This document shows positions 13,569 through 22,019 of a DNA stretch of 64,000 nt, piece by piece. Source of the DNA: Marinifilum caeruleilacunae (GTDB lineage Bacteria; Bacteroidota; Bacteroidia; Bacteroidales; Marinifilaceae). The DNA is taken from the NCBI RefSeq assembly GCF_013141825.1, contig NZ_RZNH01000007.1:1-64000 (forward strand), read 5' to 3'. Both the position numbers and the translations under genes were made by a program. Numbering within the stretch: position 1 is the stretch's first letter; the number at the start of each line of letters is the position of its first letter. The notes beneath the pieces are model-generated. The model saw only the letters and a program-made list of their open reading frames with translations. It did no database searches and had not been told where the DNA came from.

Positions 13569-15080
13569 ATGAAAATATTTCCTGCCTCAAAAATTGCCGA
13601 AATAGATTCTTATACCATCGAGCATGAACCCATAGAATCGATCGATTTAATGGAGCGAGCTTCGAGAAAGTTGTTCAAAAGAATCGTAAAGAAATTTCCT
13701 GCACCAAGAAACTGTAAAATCTTTGTTGGCCCGGGAAACAATGGTGGCGATGGCCTGGCGCTTGCCCGCATGCTGGCAGAAAAGAATTATGCGGTCGAGG
13801 TGTTTATCATTAAAATTAGCGATTGCCTTTCGAAGGATGCAGAAGAAAATCTGCAACGATTAAAAATATTCAAAACAGTGGATATATACGAGATGGCTTC
13901 GGTAGATGCAATGCCCTGGCTTTTCCCCGATGACATTGTAATTGATGCCATTTTTGGTTCAGGTTTGTCGAGACCTATTGAAGGCTTGCCGCTGGAAGTA
14001 ATCAAAGCCATAAATGCCAGCGAAGCAAAAGTGATTGCTGTTGATATTCCTTCTGGCTTAATGGGGGAGGACAATTCGAAAAACGACTACAATGGAATCA
14101 TTAAGGCCGACTTGACTTTAAGTTTTCAGTTTCCGAAACTGGCTTTTTTATTTCCTGAAAATGCTCAGTTTGTTGGAGAATGGGAGGTTTTACCAATTGG
14201 CTTGCATCCTGATATTATTGAAAAGGAGCAAACGCCTTACAAAATGTTGAGTCGTGAGTTTGTGAAATCGCTTCTTATGCCTCGTAAAAAATTCGACCAC
14301 AAAGGAACTTATGGACACGGTTTGTTAATCAGCGGAAGCTATGGAAAAATGGGCGCTGCCATTTTGGCCTCGCGTGCAGGTTTAAGAGCAGGTATGGGTT
14401 TGCTAACTTCTCATATTCCCCGTTTGGGATATGAAATTATGCAGACCGCAGTGCCTGAAGCAATGGTAAGTATCGACCGATCGGACATTATTTTTACCGA
14501 GTTTCCCGATTTAAACCAGTTTAATGCTGTAGCCATTGGCCCGGGAATCGATAAAAAACAGAATTCCTATCGCGCCATGATCGAACTGCTGAAGGAAAGT
14601 AAAGTACCCATGGTGATCGATGCCGATGCCATTAATATTATAGGGGAACATCCCGAATTGAAAGATGATTTGCCAATGGGATCGGTTTTTACACCACACC
14701 CAAAAGAATTTGAACGATTGGTAGGAAAAGCTGAAGATAGTTTTACCCGAAATAAAATGCAACGCGAATTTGCCAAAGAACACAGTGTAACCCTTGTGCT
14801 GAAAGGTGCTTATACGGCCATTGCATGTCCCGAAGGCAGTGTATATTTTAATCCGACCGGAAATCCAGGCATGGCAACTGCCGGAAGTGGAGATGTGCTT
14901 ACAGGAATAATATTATCTTTGCTTTCGCAAGGATATTCATCGAAAGTTGCCACAATTATTGGCGTATACTTGCATGGTTTGGCAGGAGATCTGGCAGCAG
15001 AAAAAATAGGCATGGAAGCTTTAACTGCCGGCGATTTGATAAACTACCTGCCCAAAGCATGGTTGAGATTGAAAAAATAG
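13569..15080 (+). CDS. nnrD: Bifunctional NAD(P)HX epimerase/dehydratase
   Basis: Repairs hydrated NADH and NADPH: the N-terminal YjeF_N domain epimerises R- and S-NAD(P)HX, and the C-terminal ribokinase-like domain dehydrates S-NAD(P)HX with ADP or ATP. The 503-residue protein shows VGPGNNGGDGLALARML (near 54) for the epimerase, with VDIPSGL downstream. The dehydratase begins near residue 235 (HKGTYGHGLLISGS) and has VFTPHPKEFERL and the nucleotide-binding AGSGDVLTGIILSLL near 440. The length equals E. coli Nnr (about 515). The DUF4831 gene starts 48 bases downstream and may share its transcript. Confidence 0.96.
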   Translation: MKIFPASKIAEIDSYTIEHEPIESIDLMERASRKLFKRIVKKFPAPRNCKIFVGPGNNGGDGLALARMLAEKNYAVEVFIIKISDCLSKDAEENLQRLKIFKTVDIYEMASVDAMPWLFPDDIVIDAIFGSGLSRPIEGLPLEVIKAINASEAKVIAVDIPSGLMGEDNSKNDYNGIIKADLTLSFQFPKLAFLFPENAQFVGEWEVLPIGLHPDIIEKEQTPYKMLSREFVKSLLMPRKKFDHKGTYGHGLLISGSYGKMGAAILASRAGLRAGMGLLTSHIPRLGYEIMQTAVPEAMVSIDRSDIIFTEFPDLNQFNAVAIGPGIDKKQNSYRAMIELLKESKVPMVIDADAINIIGEHPELKDDLPMGSVFTPHPKEFERLVGKAEDSFTRNKMQREFAKEHSVTLVLKGAYTAIACPEGSVYFNPTGNPGMATAGSGDVLTGIILSLLSQGYSSKVATIIGVYLHGLAGDLAAEKIGMEALTAGDLINYLPKAWLRLKK

Positions 15081-15128
15081 GGAATTGTAGAGGCAAGCAG
15101 TTTGCTCTCTACCAAAAACAGAAATAAA

Positions 15129-16271
15129 ATGAACAGAAACATTTTTAAATTACTGGTAGCAATTTTAGTTGTTGGAGGAACAATTGGAAATCTAAGTGCA
15201 CAAAAACGCAGAACTTTAGAAACACCAAATACGGTAATTTATGCTTTGCCGCAAACCGTTCTAAAGGTGGATGTTGTGGCCGAGAAAACCATTATGAAAC
15301 GTGGTCCGTTCGCCGATTATGCACAAAAGTACCTTGGCATTTCGGATGTGGTGAACAACGATGGTGTAGCCTGGAAAATAAAGTCGATTGAACTGAATGG
15401 AGTGGGTGAGGTTGACCCGGAACAGTATCATAAAATTACCACTTCGGTGGATTATGAGCCTAGTTTAATTGCTCTGACTCCTGAAGGATTAATTCGCGGT
15501 TTCAACATGAAGAAATCAGCATTTATGAATGTTGAAAAAGAGGTGATTGAACTGTCATCGGAAGAAATTAAAATGGAGTATGGTAAATTTTCGATCGATC
15601 CAATTATTAAGTACAGAGAAGATACGACCTATAAAGTGGTTGAAACCGATACGGCATTTATTAAAGTTCCAGTATTGGAGAAGCAGGCACTGACCAAAAG
15701 CATAGAAGAGAAAGCGGAAGAGGCTGCTCACCAGATTTTCAAATTGAGAAAAAGAAGGTTTAAAATATTGACCTCGAATTTTGAAGTGCTTCCACCTGAT
15801 GGAAAAGCTTACGAAGTGTTGGTGAAAGAACTGGCAAAACTAGAGGAAGATTACATTTCGATGTTTGTTGGCAAAAAAGTAAGCGTTCAGAAATCTTACC
15901 AATTCTCATATACACCAAAACAAGGCGAAAATGGAGGAGTAATTTTCAGAATGTCGCCTCAAATGGGGCCAGTTGGCGTGAATGATTTGGGTGGTCGTCC
16001 GGTACGTGTCGATTTTAAAAACTTAAATGTAACCAACGAGTTGGCGATTCTGCCAAGTGCTGGAGTAAATCCTCAAACTTTAATATCGTACAGAATACCT
16101 GGAATGGCTGATGTATCCATTTCGAATGGAAAAAGTGTTTTGCTAAAGAAGCGCATGACAATTGCACAGTTTGGGAAAATTGCAAAAATGCCTGCCGAAG
16201 TACTTTTGAATGAGAATTACAGCATTGAGTTCTATCCTGAACTTGGATCGATTAAAGATGTGACAAAGTAG
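15129..16271 (+). CDS. DUF4831 family exported protein
   Basis: A 380-residue protein with an N-terminal signal peptide (hydrophobic NIFKLLVAILVVGG, cleavage probably after NLSAQ). The mature part contains YALPQTVLKVDVVAEKTIMK and GPFADYAQKYLGI, the opening motifs of DUF4831, and a long beta-rich remainder. Function is unknown; export to periplasm or outer surface is predicted. I use the ATG at 15129, because the upstream in-frame ATG (15102) would add nine polar residues ahead of a normal signal peptide. It probably belongs with the nnr gene upstream and is followed by a terminator. Confidence 0.82.
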   Translation: MNRNIFKLLVAILVVGGTIGNLSAQKRRTLETPNTVIYALPQTVLKVDVVAEKTIMKRGPFADYAQKYLGISDVVNNDGVAWKIKSIELNGVGEVDPEQYHKITTSVDYEPSLIALTPEGLIRGFNMKKSAFMNVEKEVIELSSEEIKMEYGKFSIDPIIKYREDTTYKVVETDTAFIKVPVLEKQALTKSIEEKAEEAAHQIFKLRKRRFKILTSNFEVLPPDGKAYEVLVKELAKLEEDYISMFVGKKVSVQKSYQFSYTPKQGENGGVIFRMSPQMGPVGVNDLGGRPVRVDFKNLNVTNELAILPSAGVNPQTLISYRIPGMADVSISNGKSVLLKKRMTIAQFGKIAKMPAEVLLNENYSIEFYPELGSIKDVTK

Positions 16272-16339
16272 TTTTCACAGATCAGTAAATAGTAAACTGC
16301 ATGTTTTTTATCTCGTGTAGTTGTTTGAAATAATTTTTA

Positions 16340-16381
16340 ACCAGGGTAACAGATAGTTGTCACTATCACCCTGGGTTTTTT
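16340..16381 (+). terminator. Intrinsic terminator of the DUF4831 gene
   Basis: ACCAGGGT and ACCCTGGGT with an inner GATAGT/ACTATC pair and loop TGTC, followed by six T. Confidence 0.8.
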
Positions 16382-16440
16382 GATGCCATTATCGATTTTT
16401 TTATTAATTGGCCTAGTGTGAATTGATCAAGTTATCAGCT

Positions 16441-16520
16441 TTTGCCTGAAGGGCAAATGTTATTCTAGCCCAGGCTAAAGGAGTGGAACGACTGCCAGCC
16501 TGGGATAAAGCAAATATTAA
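16441..16520. repeat. Candidate interspersed palindromic element
   Basis: Contains a small palindrome (TTTGCC tgaa GGGCAAA) and then CCCAGGCT (16469-16476) and AGCCTGGG (16497-16504) as inverted repeats 20 bases apart. GCAAATGTTA and GCAAATATTA flank the larger palindrome; a related GCAAATGTTAA occurs at about 18609. It looks like a REP-type intergenic element. The rest of 16272-16700 shows nothing I recognise. Confidence 0.5.
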
Positions 16521-16700
16521 CTTGTTGCACATTTTGACCATTAATTTGTGACCGGACTTATTGCAACAAAATAGGCTGACCTCTTTACTTTTTCATATTA
16601 ATTGAACATATATCTTGCTCTGCAGGACAAAAATCAAAATTCGAACATGATCCGTTTCTTAAAAATCCTTAATTCCACTTTAGTTTTGCAAGAAGTCTTT

Positions 16701-16728
16701 TTGCCTTTCTCAAAAAATATTACCTTTA
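16701..16728 (+). promoter_or_regulatory. Promoter of pepD
   Basis: TTTTTG ending at 16703 and TACCTTTA at 16721-16728 have the expected Bacteroidota -33/-7 spacing (20 bases from TTG to TA). The gene also has a strong GGAGGAAA 9-16 bases before its ATG, unusual in this phylum. Confidence 0.55.
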
Positions 16729-16775
16729 GTGCTCTTAAATAATTTAACGCTAAAATTAAACGGAGGAAATATATA

Positions 16776-18251
16776 ATGAGCAAAGAAATTTTAAGCCTCG
16801 AGCCTAAAGCAATCTGGGAAAACTTTTATGCATTAACTCAGATTCCACGTCCATCGAAGCATGAAGATGCAATTCAGGATTATATGATGAAGTTTGGTCA
16901 GGACCTGGGTCTTGAAACCATCAAAGACGCAGTTGGTAACATTATCATTAAAAAGCCTGCAACTCCAGGTTACGAAGATCGTCAAGGTGTTGTATTGCAA
17001 GGTCACCTGGATATGGTTCCACAGAAAAATGCTGACACGGAACACGATTTTGAAAAAGATCCGATTACTGCCATTATTGATGGTGAGTGGGTAACTGCTG
17101 ATGGTACCACTTTAGGTGCTGATAACGGTATGGGTGTTGCTGCGGCAATGGCTGTTCTACAGGCTACAGATATTGAGCATGGTCCGGTTGAGGCTTTGTT
17201 TACTGCTGACGAAGAAACAGGTATGACTGGTGCTTTCGGTCTTCAGAACGATGTTTTGGATGGTGATATCCTTTTGAACATGGATTCGGAAGATGAAGGT
17301 GAGTTGTATGTTGGTTGTGCTGGTGGTATCGATGCAAATGTTACCATGAAGTACAAAGAAGAGAAGTTGGAAAAAGGACATCTTGCTTACAAACTTTACA
17401 TGAAAGGTTTGAAGGGTGGTCACTCAGGAATGGAAATCATTCTAGGTCGTGGTAACTCTAACAAGTTATTGTTCCGTTTTATGAAGTATGCAACCAAAAA
17501 CTTCAAGTTGAAGTTGGCTTCAATTGATGGTGGTTCTCTTCGTAATGCTATTCCACGTGAGTCTTTCGCTGTAGTAGCTGTACCAGAAAAATACAATGAA
17601 AAATTCTTAGCTGCTATTGCTGAATTCGAAGCAACTTTCAAAGCAGAATTATCGGCTGTTGAGCCAGATTTAGCTTTCTTCGCAGAAGCAACTGATGTAC
17701 CTAAGAAAGTATTCAAAAAGAAATCTCAGAAGAATTTAATCAATGCTATTTACGCTTGTCCAAACGGTGTAATTCGCATGAGCGACGATATGCCAGGATT
17801 GGTTGAAACTTCATTGAACCTTGCACGTGTTTACAGCGAAAATGGTGTAATCACTATTCAGGCTTTGATTCGTTCATCGGTGAATTCAGCAAAAGAAGAT
17901 TTAGCTCAAATGGTATCTTCTACATTTGAATTGGCAGGTGGAAAAGTAAAATTGGAAGGTGAATATCCAGGATGGAAACCAAATATGGATTCTCCAATTT
18001 TGAAAACCATGCAGAAAGTTTATAACGATAAGTATGGTAAGATTCCTGAAATTAAGGCAATTCACGCTGGTTTAGAGTGTGGTTTGTTAGGAGCTGTTTA
18101 TCCAAAATGGGATATGATTTCATTCGGACCAACCATCCGTTTCCCTCACTCTCCAGACGAGAAAGTTAAGGTTGATACGGTTGCTAAATTCTATGATTTC
18201 TTAATTGAAACATTGAAGCATGTTCCGGTAAAAGAAGCTGTTGAAGCATAA
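16776..18251 (+). CDS. pepD: Aminoacyl-histidine dipeptidase (peptidase M20C)
   Basis: A zinc-dependent cytoplasmic dipeptidase that cleaves Xaa-His and other dipeptides. At 491 residues it has the usual PepD length. Visible metal and catalytic motifs are GHLDMVPQ (near 71), TLGADNGMG (near 113), the catalytic ADEETGMTG (near 145) and NMDSEDEGELYVG (near 169). The M20 lid domain follows, with GGHSGMEI near 210, and HAGLECGLLG near 430. It is monocistronic with its own promoter and terminator. The preferred-codon bias and the rare Shine-Dalgarno sequence suggest high expression. Confidence 0.96.
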   Translation: MSKEILSLEPKAIWENFYALTQIPRPSKHEDAIQDYMMKFGQDLGLETIKDAVGNIIIKKPATPGYEDRQGVVLQGHLDMVPQKNADTEHDFEKDPITAIIDGEWVTADGTTLGADNGMGVAAAMAVLQATDIEHGPVEALFTADEETGMTGAFGLQNDVLDGDILLNMDSEDEGELYVGCAGGIDANVTMKYKEEKLEKGHLAYKLYMKGLKGGHSGMEIILGRGNSNKLLFRFMKYATKNFKLKLASIDGGSLRNAIPRESFAVVAVPEKYNEKFLAAIAEFEATFKAELSAVEPDLAFFAEATDVPKKVFKKKSQKNLINAIYACPNGVIRMSDDMPGLVETSLNLARVYSENGVITIQALIRSSVNSAKEDLAQMVSSTFELAGGKVKLEGEYPGWKPNMDSPILKTMQKVYNDKYGKIPEIKAIHAGLECGLLGAVYPKWDMISFGPTIRFPHSPDEKVKVDTVAKFYDFLIETLKHVPVKEAVEA

Positions 18252-18272
18252 TAATTATGCAATCAGATATAG

Positions 18273-18301
18273 GAAAGGGCGTACATTGTACGTCCTTTTT
18301 T
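18273..18301 (+). terminator. Intrinsic terminator of pepD
   Basis: GGGCGTAC, loop ATT, GTACGTCC (one G-U), then seven T. Confidence 0.85.
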
Positions 18302-18329
18302 TATGGGTTTTACTTCCCTATAAAATTGA

Positions 18330-18620
18330 TTTAACATGATGCCCAATGGCAGCCATAATTTTTTGGAATACCACTGATATAAAACAAAGTTTTCGACAAA
18401 GGATAAAATTTTGCAGTACATTCGACATTAAGTCCGGAAGCCGGGACCCACTTAGTGAAGAATTCGTTAATAACAAAAAGCTGCTTGAGCGGAGCGAGTT
18501 CTTTTTGTTTAGAATTCGAGCTGTAGTGGGTGGATGAGGACTTTGGCGATGATTTTTTGTTTACTTTTTTATCCAAGAAAAAAGTAAAAGCCTATCCGGC
18601 TAGAGGATAGCAAATGTTAA
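18330..18620. repeat. Gene-free region with possible degenerate interspersed element
   Basis: Overlapping frames on both strands (for example 18331-18576 minus) look non-coding. The stretch contains TTTACTTTTTT / AAAAAAGTAAA as inverted repeats (18560-18588) and ggcggagcg-like G+C-richer islands. It ends with a GCCTATCCGGCTAGAGGATAGC hairpin region and GCAAATGTTAA shared with the element at 16441. Its composition differs from its neighbours. It may be a decayed insertion-derived repeat. Confidence 0.4.
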
Positions 18621-18709
18621 TGTGATTATGGAGAATTTAGATTTGTTCTCAAGCCGAACGGGTTGTTCTTTTGTTACTAGTCAAGAAGTAAGCTTTAAAA
18701 GTTTAGGTA

Positions 18710-19159
18710 TCATCTAAATCTTTTCAGCAGTAGCAATATCACCAAATAAAACAAACTCCCAACTCCACTGGCAACAATCAAGGAACCCAAAGCAAATTGC
18801 AAATAGTTTTCTCCCAAAGTTTTTAGGTTCATTAAATCGGGAACTTCGGTCTGAAATTGACCCGTTAATACAAAAGCCCCGGTTTGATAACCAGCAATAA
18901 GAATTAAAGGAATTAGCGGTGGAATACTACTAATGTTCACTGTTACCAATACCAGGACCTTGTTAAGTCGTAGTAAAACAGCTAATGAAATAGCCAATGC
19001 AGTTTGAAACCCCCAAGTTGGAGAAAAAGCAATAAATGCACCCAAAGCCAGCGAAAGAGCAATTACCGAATTGGTATTGTTCGCGGCTGTAATCTCAGCA
19101 ACAATTGCTTTTTTAATCCTCGAAGGTCTAAATTTTTCTATATATGCCTGATAATTCAT
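18710..19159 (-). CDS. DUF2062 membrane protein
   Basis: A 149-residue inner-membrane protein with about three helices (32-50, 54-80 and 118-145). It has the DUF2062 core: SLALGAFIAFSPTWGFQTAL, a loop, then NISSIPPLIPLILIAGYQTG. The family is often found beside glycosyltransferases or as a domain fused to them, and its function is unknown. It stands last in a minus-strand run behind the PLP-enzyme gene with a 113-base gap, so co-transcription is uncertain. Confidence 0.85.
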   Translation of the reverse strand: MNYQAYIEKFRPSRIKKAIVAEITAANNTNSVIALSLALGAFIAFSPTWGFQTALAISLAVLLRLNKVLVLVTVNISSIPPLIPLILIAGYQTGAFVLTGQFQTEVPDLMNLKTLGENYLQFALGSLIVASGVGSLFYLVILLLLKRFR

Positions 19160-19272
19160 ATCTGTCTAAATCTCTTTCCCAAGAAACAAATCGAATTGAA
19201 AAATGTTCGTAAAGCAATAGTGAATTCAACCAAATTGTTAATCAATCACTCTTTACTAAGAACTTTTCACAG

Positions 19273-20385
19273 CTAGCTGTTCATCGTAGAGATCCAGTTT
19301 CCATCGGTAGAAAGATAGTTTCGCATGAGGTTGGCTGTCATGCACGAATGTACAGGCAAAATGCCAATTAAATCGCCAATGGTAAATTCATCGAATAATT
19401 CATCGCTACAGCGGATAATACCATGTTCCTGTGAAAGTTCTGCCAAAAAACCGCCTCCTAGTATTTCGCTCCAGCCATTTTCGGTGATGCGAACCAAACT
19501 ACCAAAAAGCTTCGTTCCTTCGCTGTCGGCTTCGATAAATTCTTTCGAGAAATGAACACCACCACCATGAATTACCAACTCATTGCGATCGATGTTTCGA
19601 GCAATTACCGGGCATGCCATGGCGACGGCAATTTCGTTTTCTTCGCAGGATCCCAATACGTATTGCATGATATCGTAGAATACAAAATTTCCAGGACGAA
19701 GCTCATCGATACCATAAAATTCTTCGCTAATGCTGCAGGCAGGCGTATCGCCAAGAGAAAGTTCGATGTTTGGAATTTCTTTGCGGAATACATCCTTTAG
19801 TTCATTCAAATCGAGCAAGGTTTTGCTATGATTTTTGTGAATCTCTTGCTGGTCGCTGGCTTTGTAGTTATGACCTGTATGTGCAAGAAAGCCTTGGCAC
19901 TCCAGTTTTTCAGATTCCTTCATTAAATCCGTTAAGATTTGAATGGAACCAATGGCCTCCGAAGGAATTCCGCAGCGATGATAACCTGTATCTACTTTAA
20001 TAAAAATGCCCAGCTTGTGTTGCAATTCAGACTCCAGGAAAAGAATGCTTTCTCTCGATTCAATGACCAGATTTAATTGGATCTTTGAAGCCAACTCGTT
20101 AATCAAATCGATTTCACGAACATTTACCGGAATGGCAACTGTGATGTCTTTCCAGCCATGATCTGCGAAATATTTAGCCATTTCGACAGATGAAACCGCT
20201 ATGCAATCGATGCCCTTTTCTTTAAACCAATTTCCCACTTCGGCAGATTGGTGGGTTTTGAAATGCGGACGCAATCGGGCATTTGCTCTTTGTGCCCTGG
20301 CAATCATTGCCTCAATATTGTTAATGCATTTTTGTTTGTTAAGAAGTAAAGTCGGACGGATGATTTGACTGTCGAGTGTGTTCAT
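19273..20385 (-). CDS. D-serine dehydratase / D-threonine aldolase-like PLP enzyme
   Basis: A 370-residue fold-type III PLP enzyme (alanine racemase-like barrel) of the DSD1/D-threonine aldolase group. The PLP lysine is in RPHFKTHQSAEVGN (near 43). The C-terminal beta domain has the zinc-binding His-x-Cys in PVHSCMTANLM, near 349. Members act on D-serine, D-threonine or related beta-hydroxy-D-amino acids; which substrate applies here cannot be decided. It lies 34 bases after pncB on the same strand, so the two could be co-transcribed. A role in D-amino-acid breakdown is inferred from the family. Confidence 0.85.
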   Translation of the reverse strand: MNTLDSQIIRPTLLLNKQKCINNIEAMIARAQRANARLRPHFKTHQSAEVGNWFKEKGIDCIAVSSVEMAKYFADHGWKDITVAIPVNVREIDLINELASKIQLNLVIESRESILFLESELQHKLGIFIKVDTGYHRCGIPSEAIGSIQILTDLMKESEKLECQGFLAHTGHNYKASDQQEIHKNHSKTLLDLNELKDVFRKEIPNIELSLGDTPACSISEEFYGIDELRPGNFVFYDIMQYVLGSCEENEIAVAMACPVIARNIDRNELVIHGGGVHFSKEFIEADSEGTKLFGSLVRITENGWSEILGGGFLAELSQEHGIIRCSDELFDEFTIGDLIGILPVHSCMTANLMRNYLSTDGNWISTMNS

Positions 20386-20419
20386 TGCTAATTTGTTTTA
20401 GGCGCTAATTACTTCGCAT

Positions 20420-21838
20420 CTATTTTATTTTCTCCCTGATATCTTTCAACATGCTGTCTCTTAAATCGAGCAACTTCTCAGAAATTCCCACTTTGTATAT
20501 GTGCGGACTAATGAAACGTTTGTGTTCGTCGGGTAGCTGTTTAAATCTTTCTTTTAGGTATTGATTGATTTCTTTTGGTGTTTTCTCATCAATGAAAATT
20601 TCACCATTTTCCATTACTTTTTCGGTTAATTCCTCGGCTTTACAATGCGAAATTAAGGTGTTTTTGTCTTTGTGAAAAGGGTGATAAATTTTATCGGTAC
20701 GCTCTTCGTCTGCGGTTAAAATCCCATCGCGGAAAAACATTCCATCCTGATCGAAATACCTGATCAGTTTCTTGCGACCCGGAATGGTAATTTTTTCGAT
20801 GTTCTCGGATATTTTCAATCGAGGATTCCCATTGTTTTCTACCAATTTGTAAACACCATCCAAAGCTCCGGTGTCTTTGCCGGTTACCAATTCGGTTCCA
20901 ATGCCATATCCATCAATTCTTGCTCCCTGTTCGTTCAAACTTTTTATTACATACTCGTTAAGCTGATTTGAGGCAAAGATTTCGACATAGTCCAGGCCAG
21001 CATCATCGAGCATTTTCCTGGCTTTTTTACTGAGGTAAGCCAAGTCGCCACTATCCAAACGTATGCCAAGCAATTTGTTGCCCTGGGCTTCCAATTCTTT
21101 TGCCACGGTAATGGCATTTGGCACCCCCGATTTAAGTGTATTGTAGGTATCTACCAAAAGAACCGTACTGCCTGGATTAATTTCGGCATACTTTCTAAAA
21201 GCTTCCAATTCATCCTCAAAGCTTTGAACCCAGGCATGTGCTTGAGTACCGCTTACCGGAATATCATAATTAAATCCGCTGTACACGTTCGAAGTAGAAT
21301 CGGCACCGCCGATAACTGCTGCACGTGAAGCGTGAACACCACCTAAACCCTGTGCTCTTCTTAGACCAAAATCAGCGAAAGCCTTGTTTCCAATTACATT
21401 TCTGATTCGGCAAGCTTTGGTAGCAATTAGCGATTGAAAGTTCAGGTAGTTTAAAAGCAATGTTTCGATTAACTGAGCTTCGATAATGTTACCTTCTACA
21501 CGAACAATGGGTTCATTCGGAAAAACAATTTCACCCTCGCGAACACTGTAAATTGTTGCTCTAAATTTAAAATCCTTTAAATAATTCAGAAATTCTTCAC
21601 GCAAGCCAGCTTTTCTTAAAAACTCGATGTTTTTGCTGTCGTACCTAAAATTTTGCAAGATTTTTAAAAGATCGTACAAACCTGCAAATACCAAATACCC
21701 TCCTTTATAAGGGTTCGTTCGGTAATAATAATCGAAAACTGTTTGTTCTTTCTCCTTGCCACTCAGGTAGTAACCTTGTGCCATGGTCAGCTCATAAAAG
21801 TCTGTGTACAAGCCTGCATTTTCCGTTAATGTATTCAT
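20420..21838 (-). CDS. pncB: Nicotinate phosphoribosyltransferase
   Basis: Joins nicotinate and PRPP to nicotinate mononucleotide, the first step of the Preiss-Handler NAD salvage route. The 472-residue protein has the family start NAGLYTDFYELTMAQGYY. The active-site His sits in GLGGVHASRAAVIGGADSTSN near 180 and the phosphate-binding region in LDSGDLAYLSKKARKML near 265, with GYGIGTELVTG near 320. The length fits the long bacterial PncB type. It is the first gene of a minus-strand pair with the D-amino-acid enzyme. NAD supply also links it loosely to the NAD(P)HX repair gene nearby. Confidence 0.95.
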   Translation of the reverse strand: MNTLTENAGLYTDFYELTMAQGYYLSGKEKEQTVFDYYYRTNPYKGGYLVFAGLYDLLKILQNFRYDSKNIEFLRKAGLREEFLNYLKDFKFRATIYSVREGEIVFPNEPIVRVEGNIIEAQLIETLLLNYLNFQSLIATKACRIRNVIGNKAFADFGLRRAQGLGGVHASRAAVIGGADSTSNVYSGFNYDIPVSGTQAHAWVQSFEDELEAFRKYAEINPGSTVLLVDTYNTLKSGVPNAITVAKELEAQGNKLLGIRLDSGDLAYLSKKARKMLDDAGLDYVEIFASNQLNEYVIKSLNEQGARIDGYGIGTELVTGKDTGALDGVYKLVENNGNPRLKISENIEKITIPGRKKLIRYFDQDGMFFRDGILTADEERTDKIYHPFHKDKNTLISHCKAEELTEKVMENGEIFIDEKTPKEINQYLKERFKQLPDEHKRFISPHIYKVGISEKLLDLRDSMLKDIREKIK

Positions 21839-21940
21839 CGGATGTATTTAAAATAATAATCACCTCAAATATAGGGATTATCTGGCATACAAGCCCGAAA
21901 TATGGAATCAATATAGATAAGTTAAATATGTTTATCGCCA

Positions 21941-21971
21941 TTTGTTACTAACTGCATTAATCCTAAATTAG
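21941..21971 (+). promoter_or_regulatory. Promoter of MFS gene 1
   Basis: TTTG (21941-21944) and TAAATTAG (21964-21971) have near-ideal spacing. MFS gene 2 has almost the same arrangement. Confidence 0.5.
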
Positions 21972-22019
21972 CGGCCTTTTAAAAATTTCTTAAACAACAA
22001 AAATTTATTACAAATGGTA

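Noticed and set aside
18331..18576. 81-codon minus-strand frame downstream of pepD
   Set aside because: Low-complexity Lys/Ser start derived from an inverted repeat, a competing plus-strand frame, and no recognisable domain; treated as non-coding.
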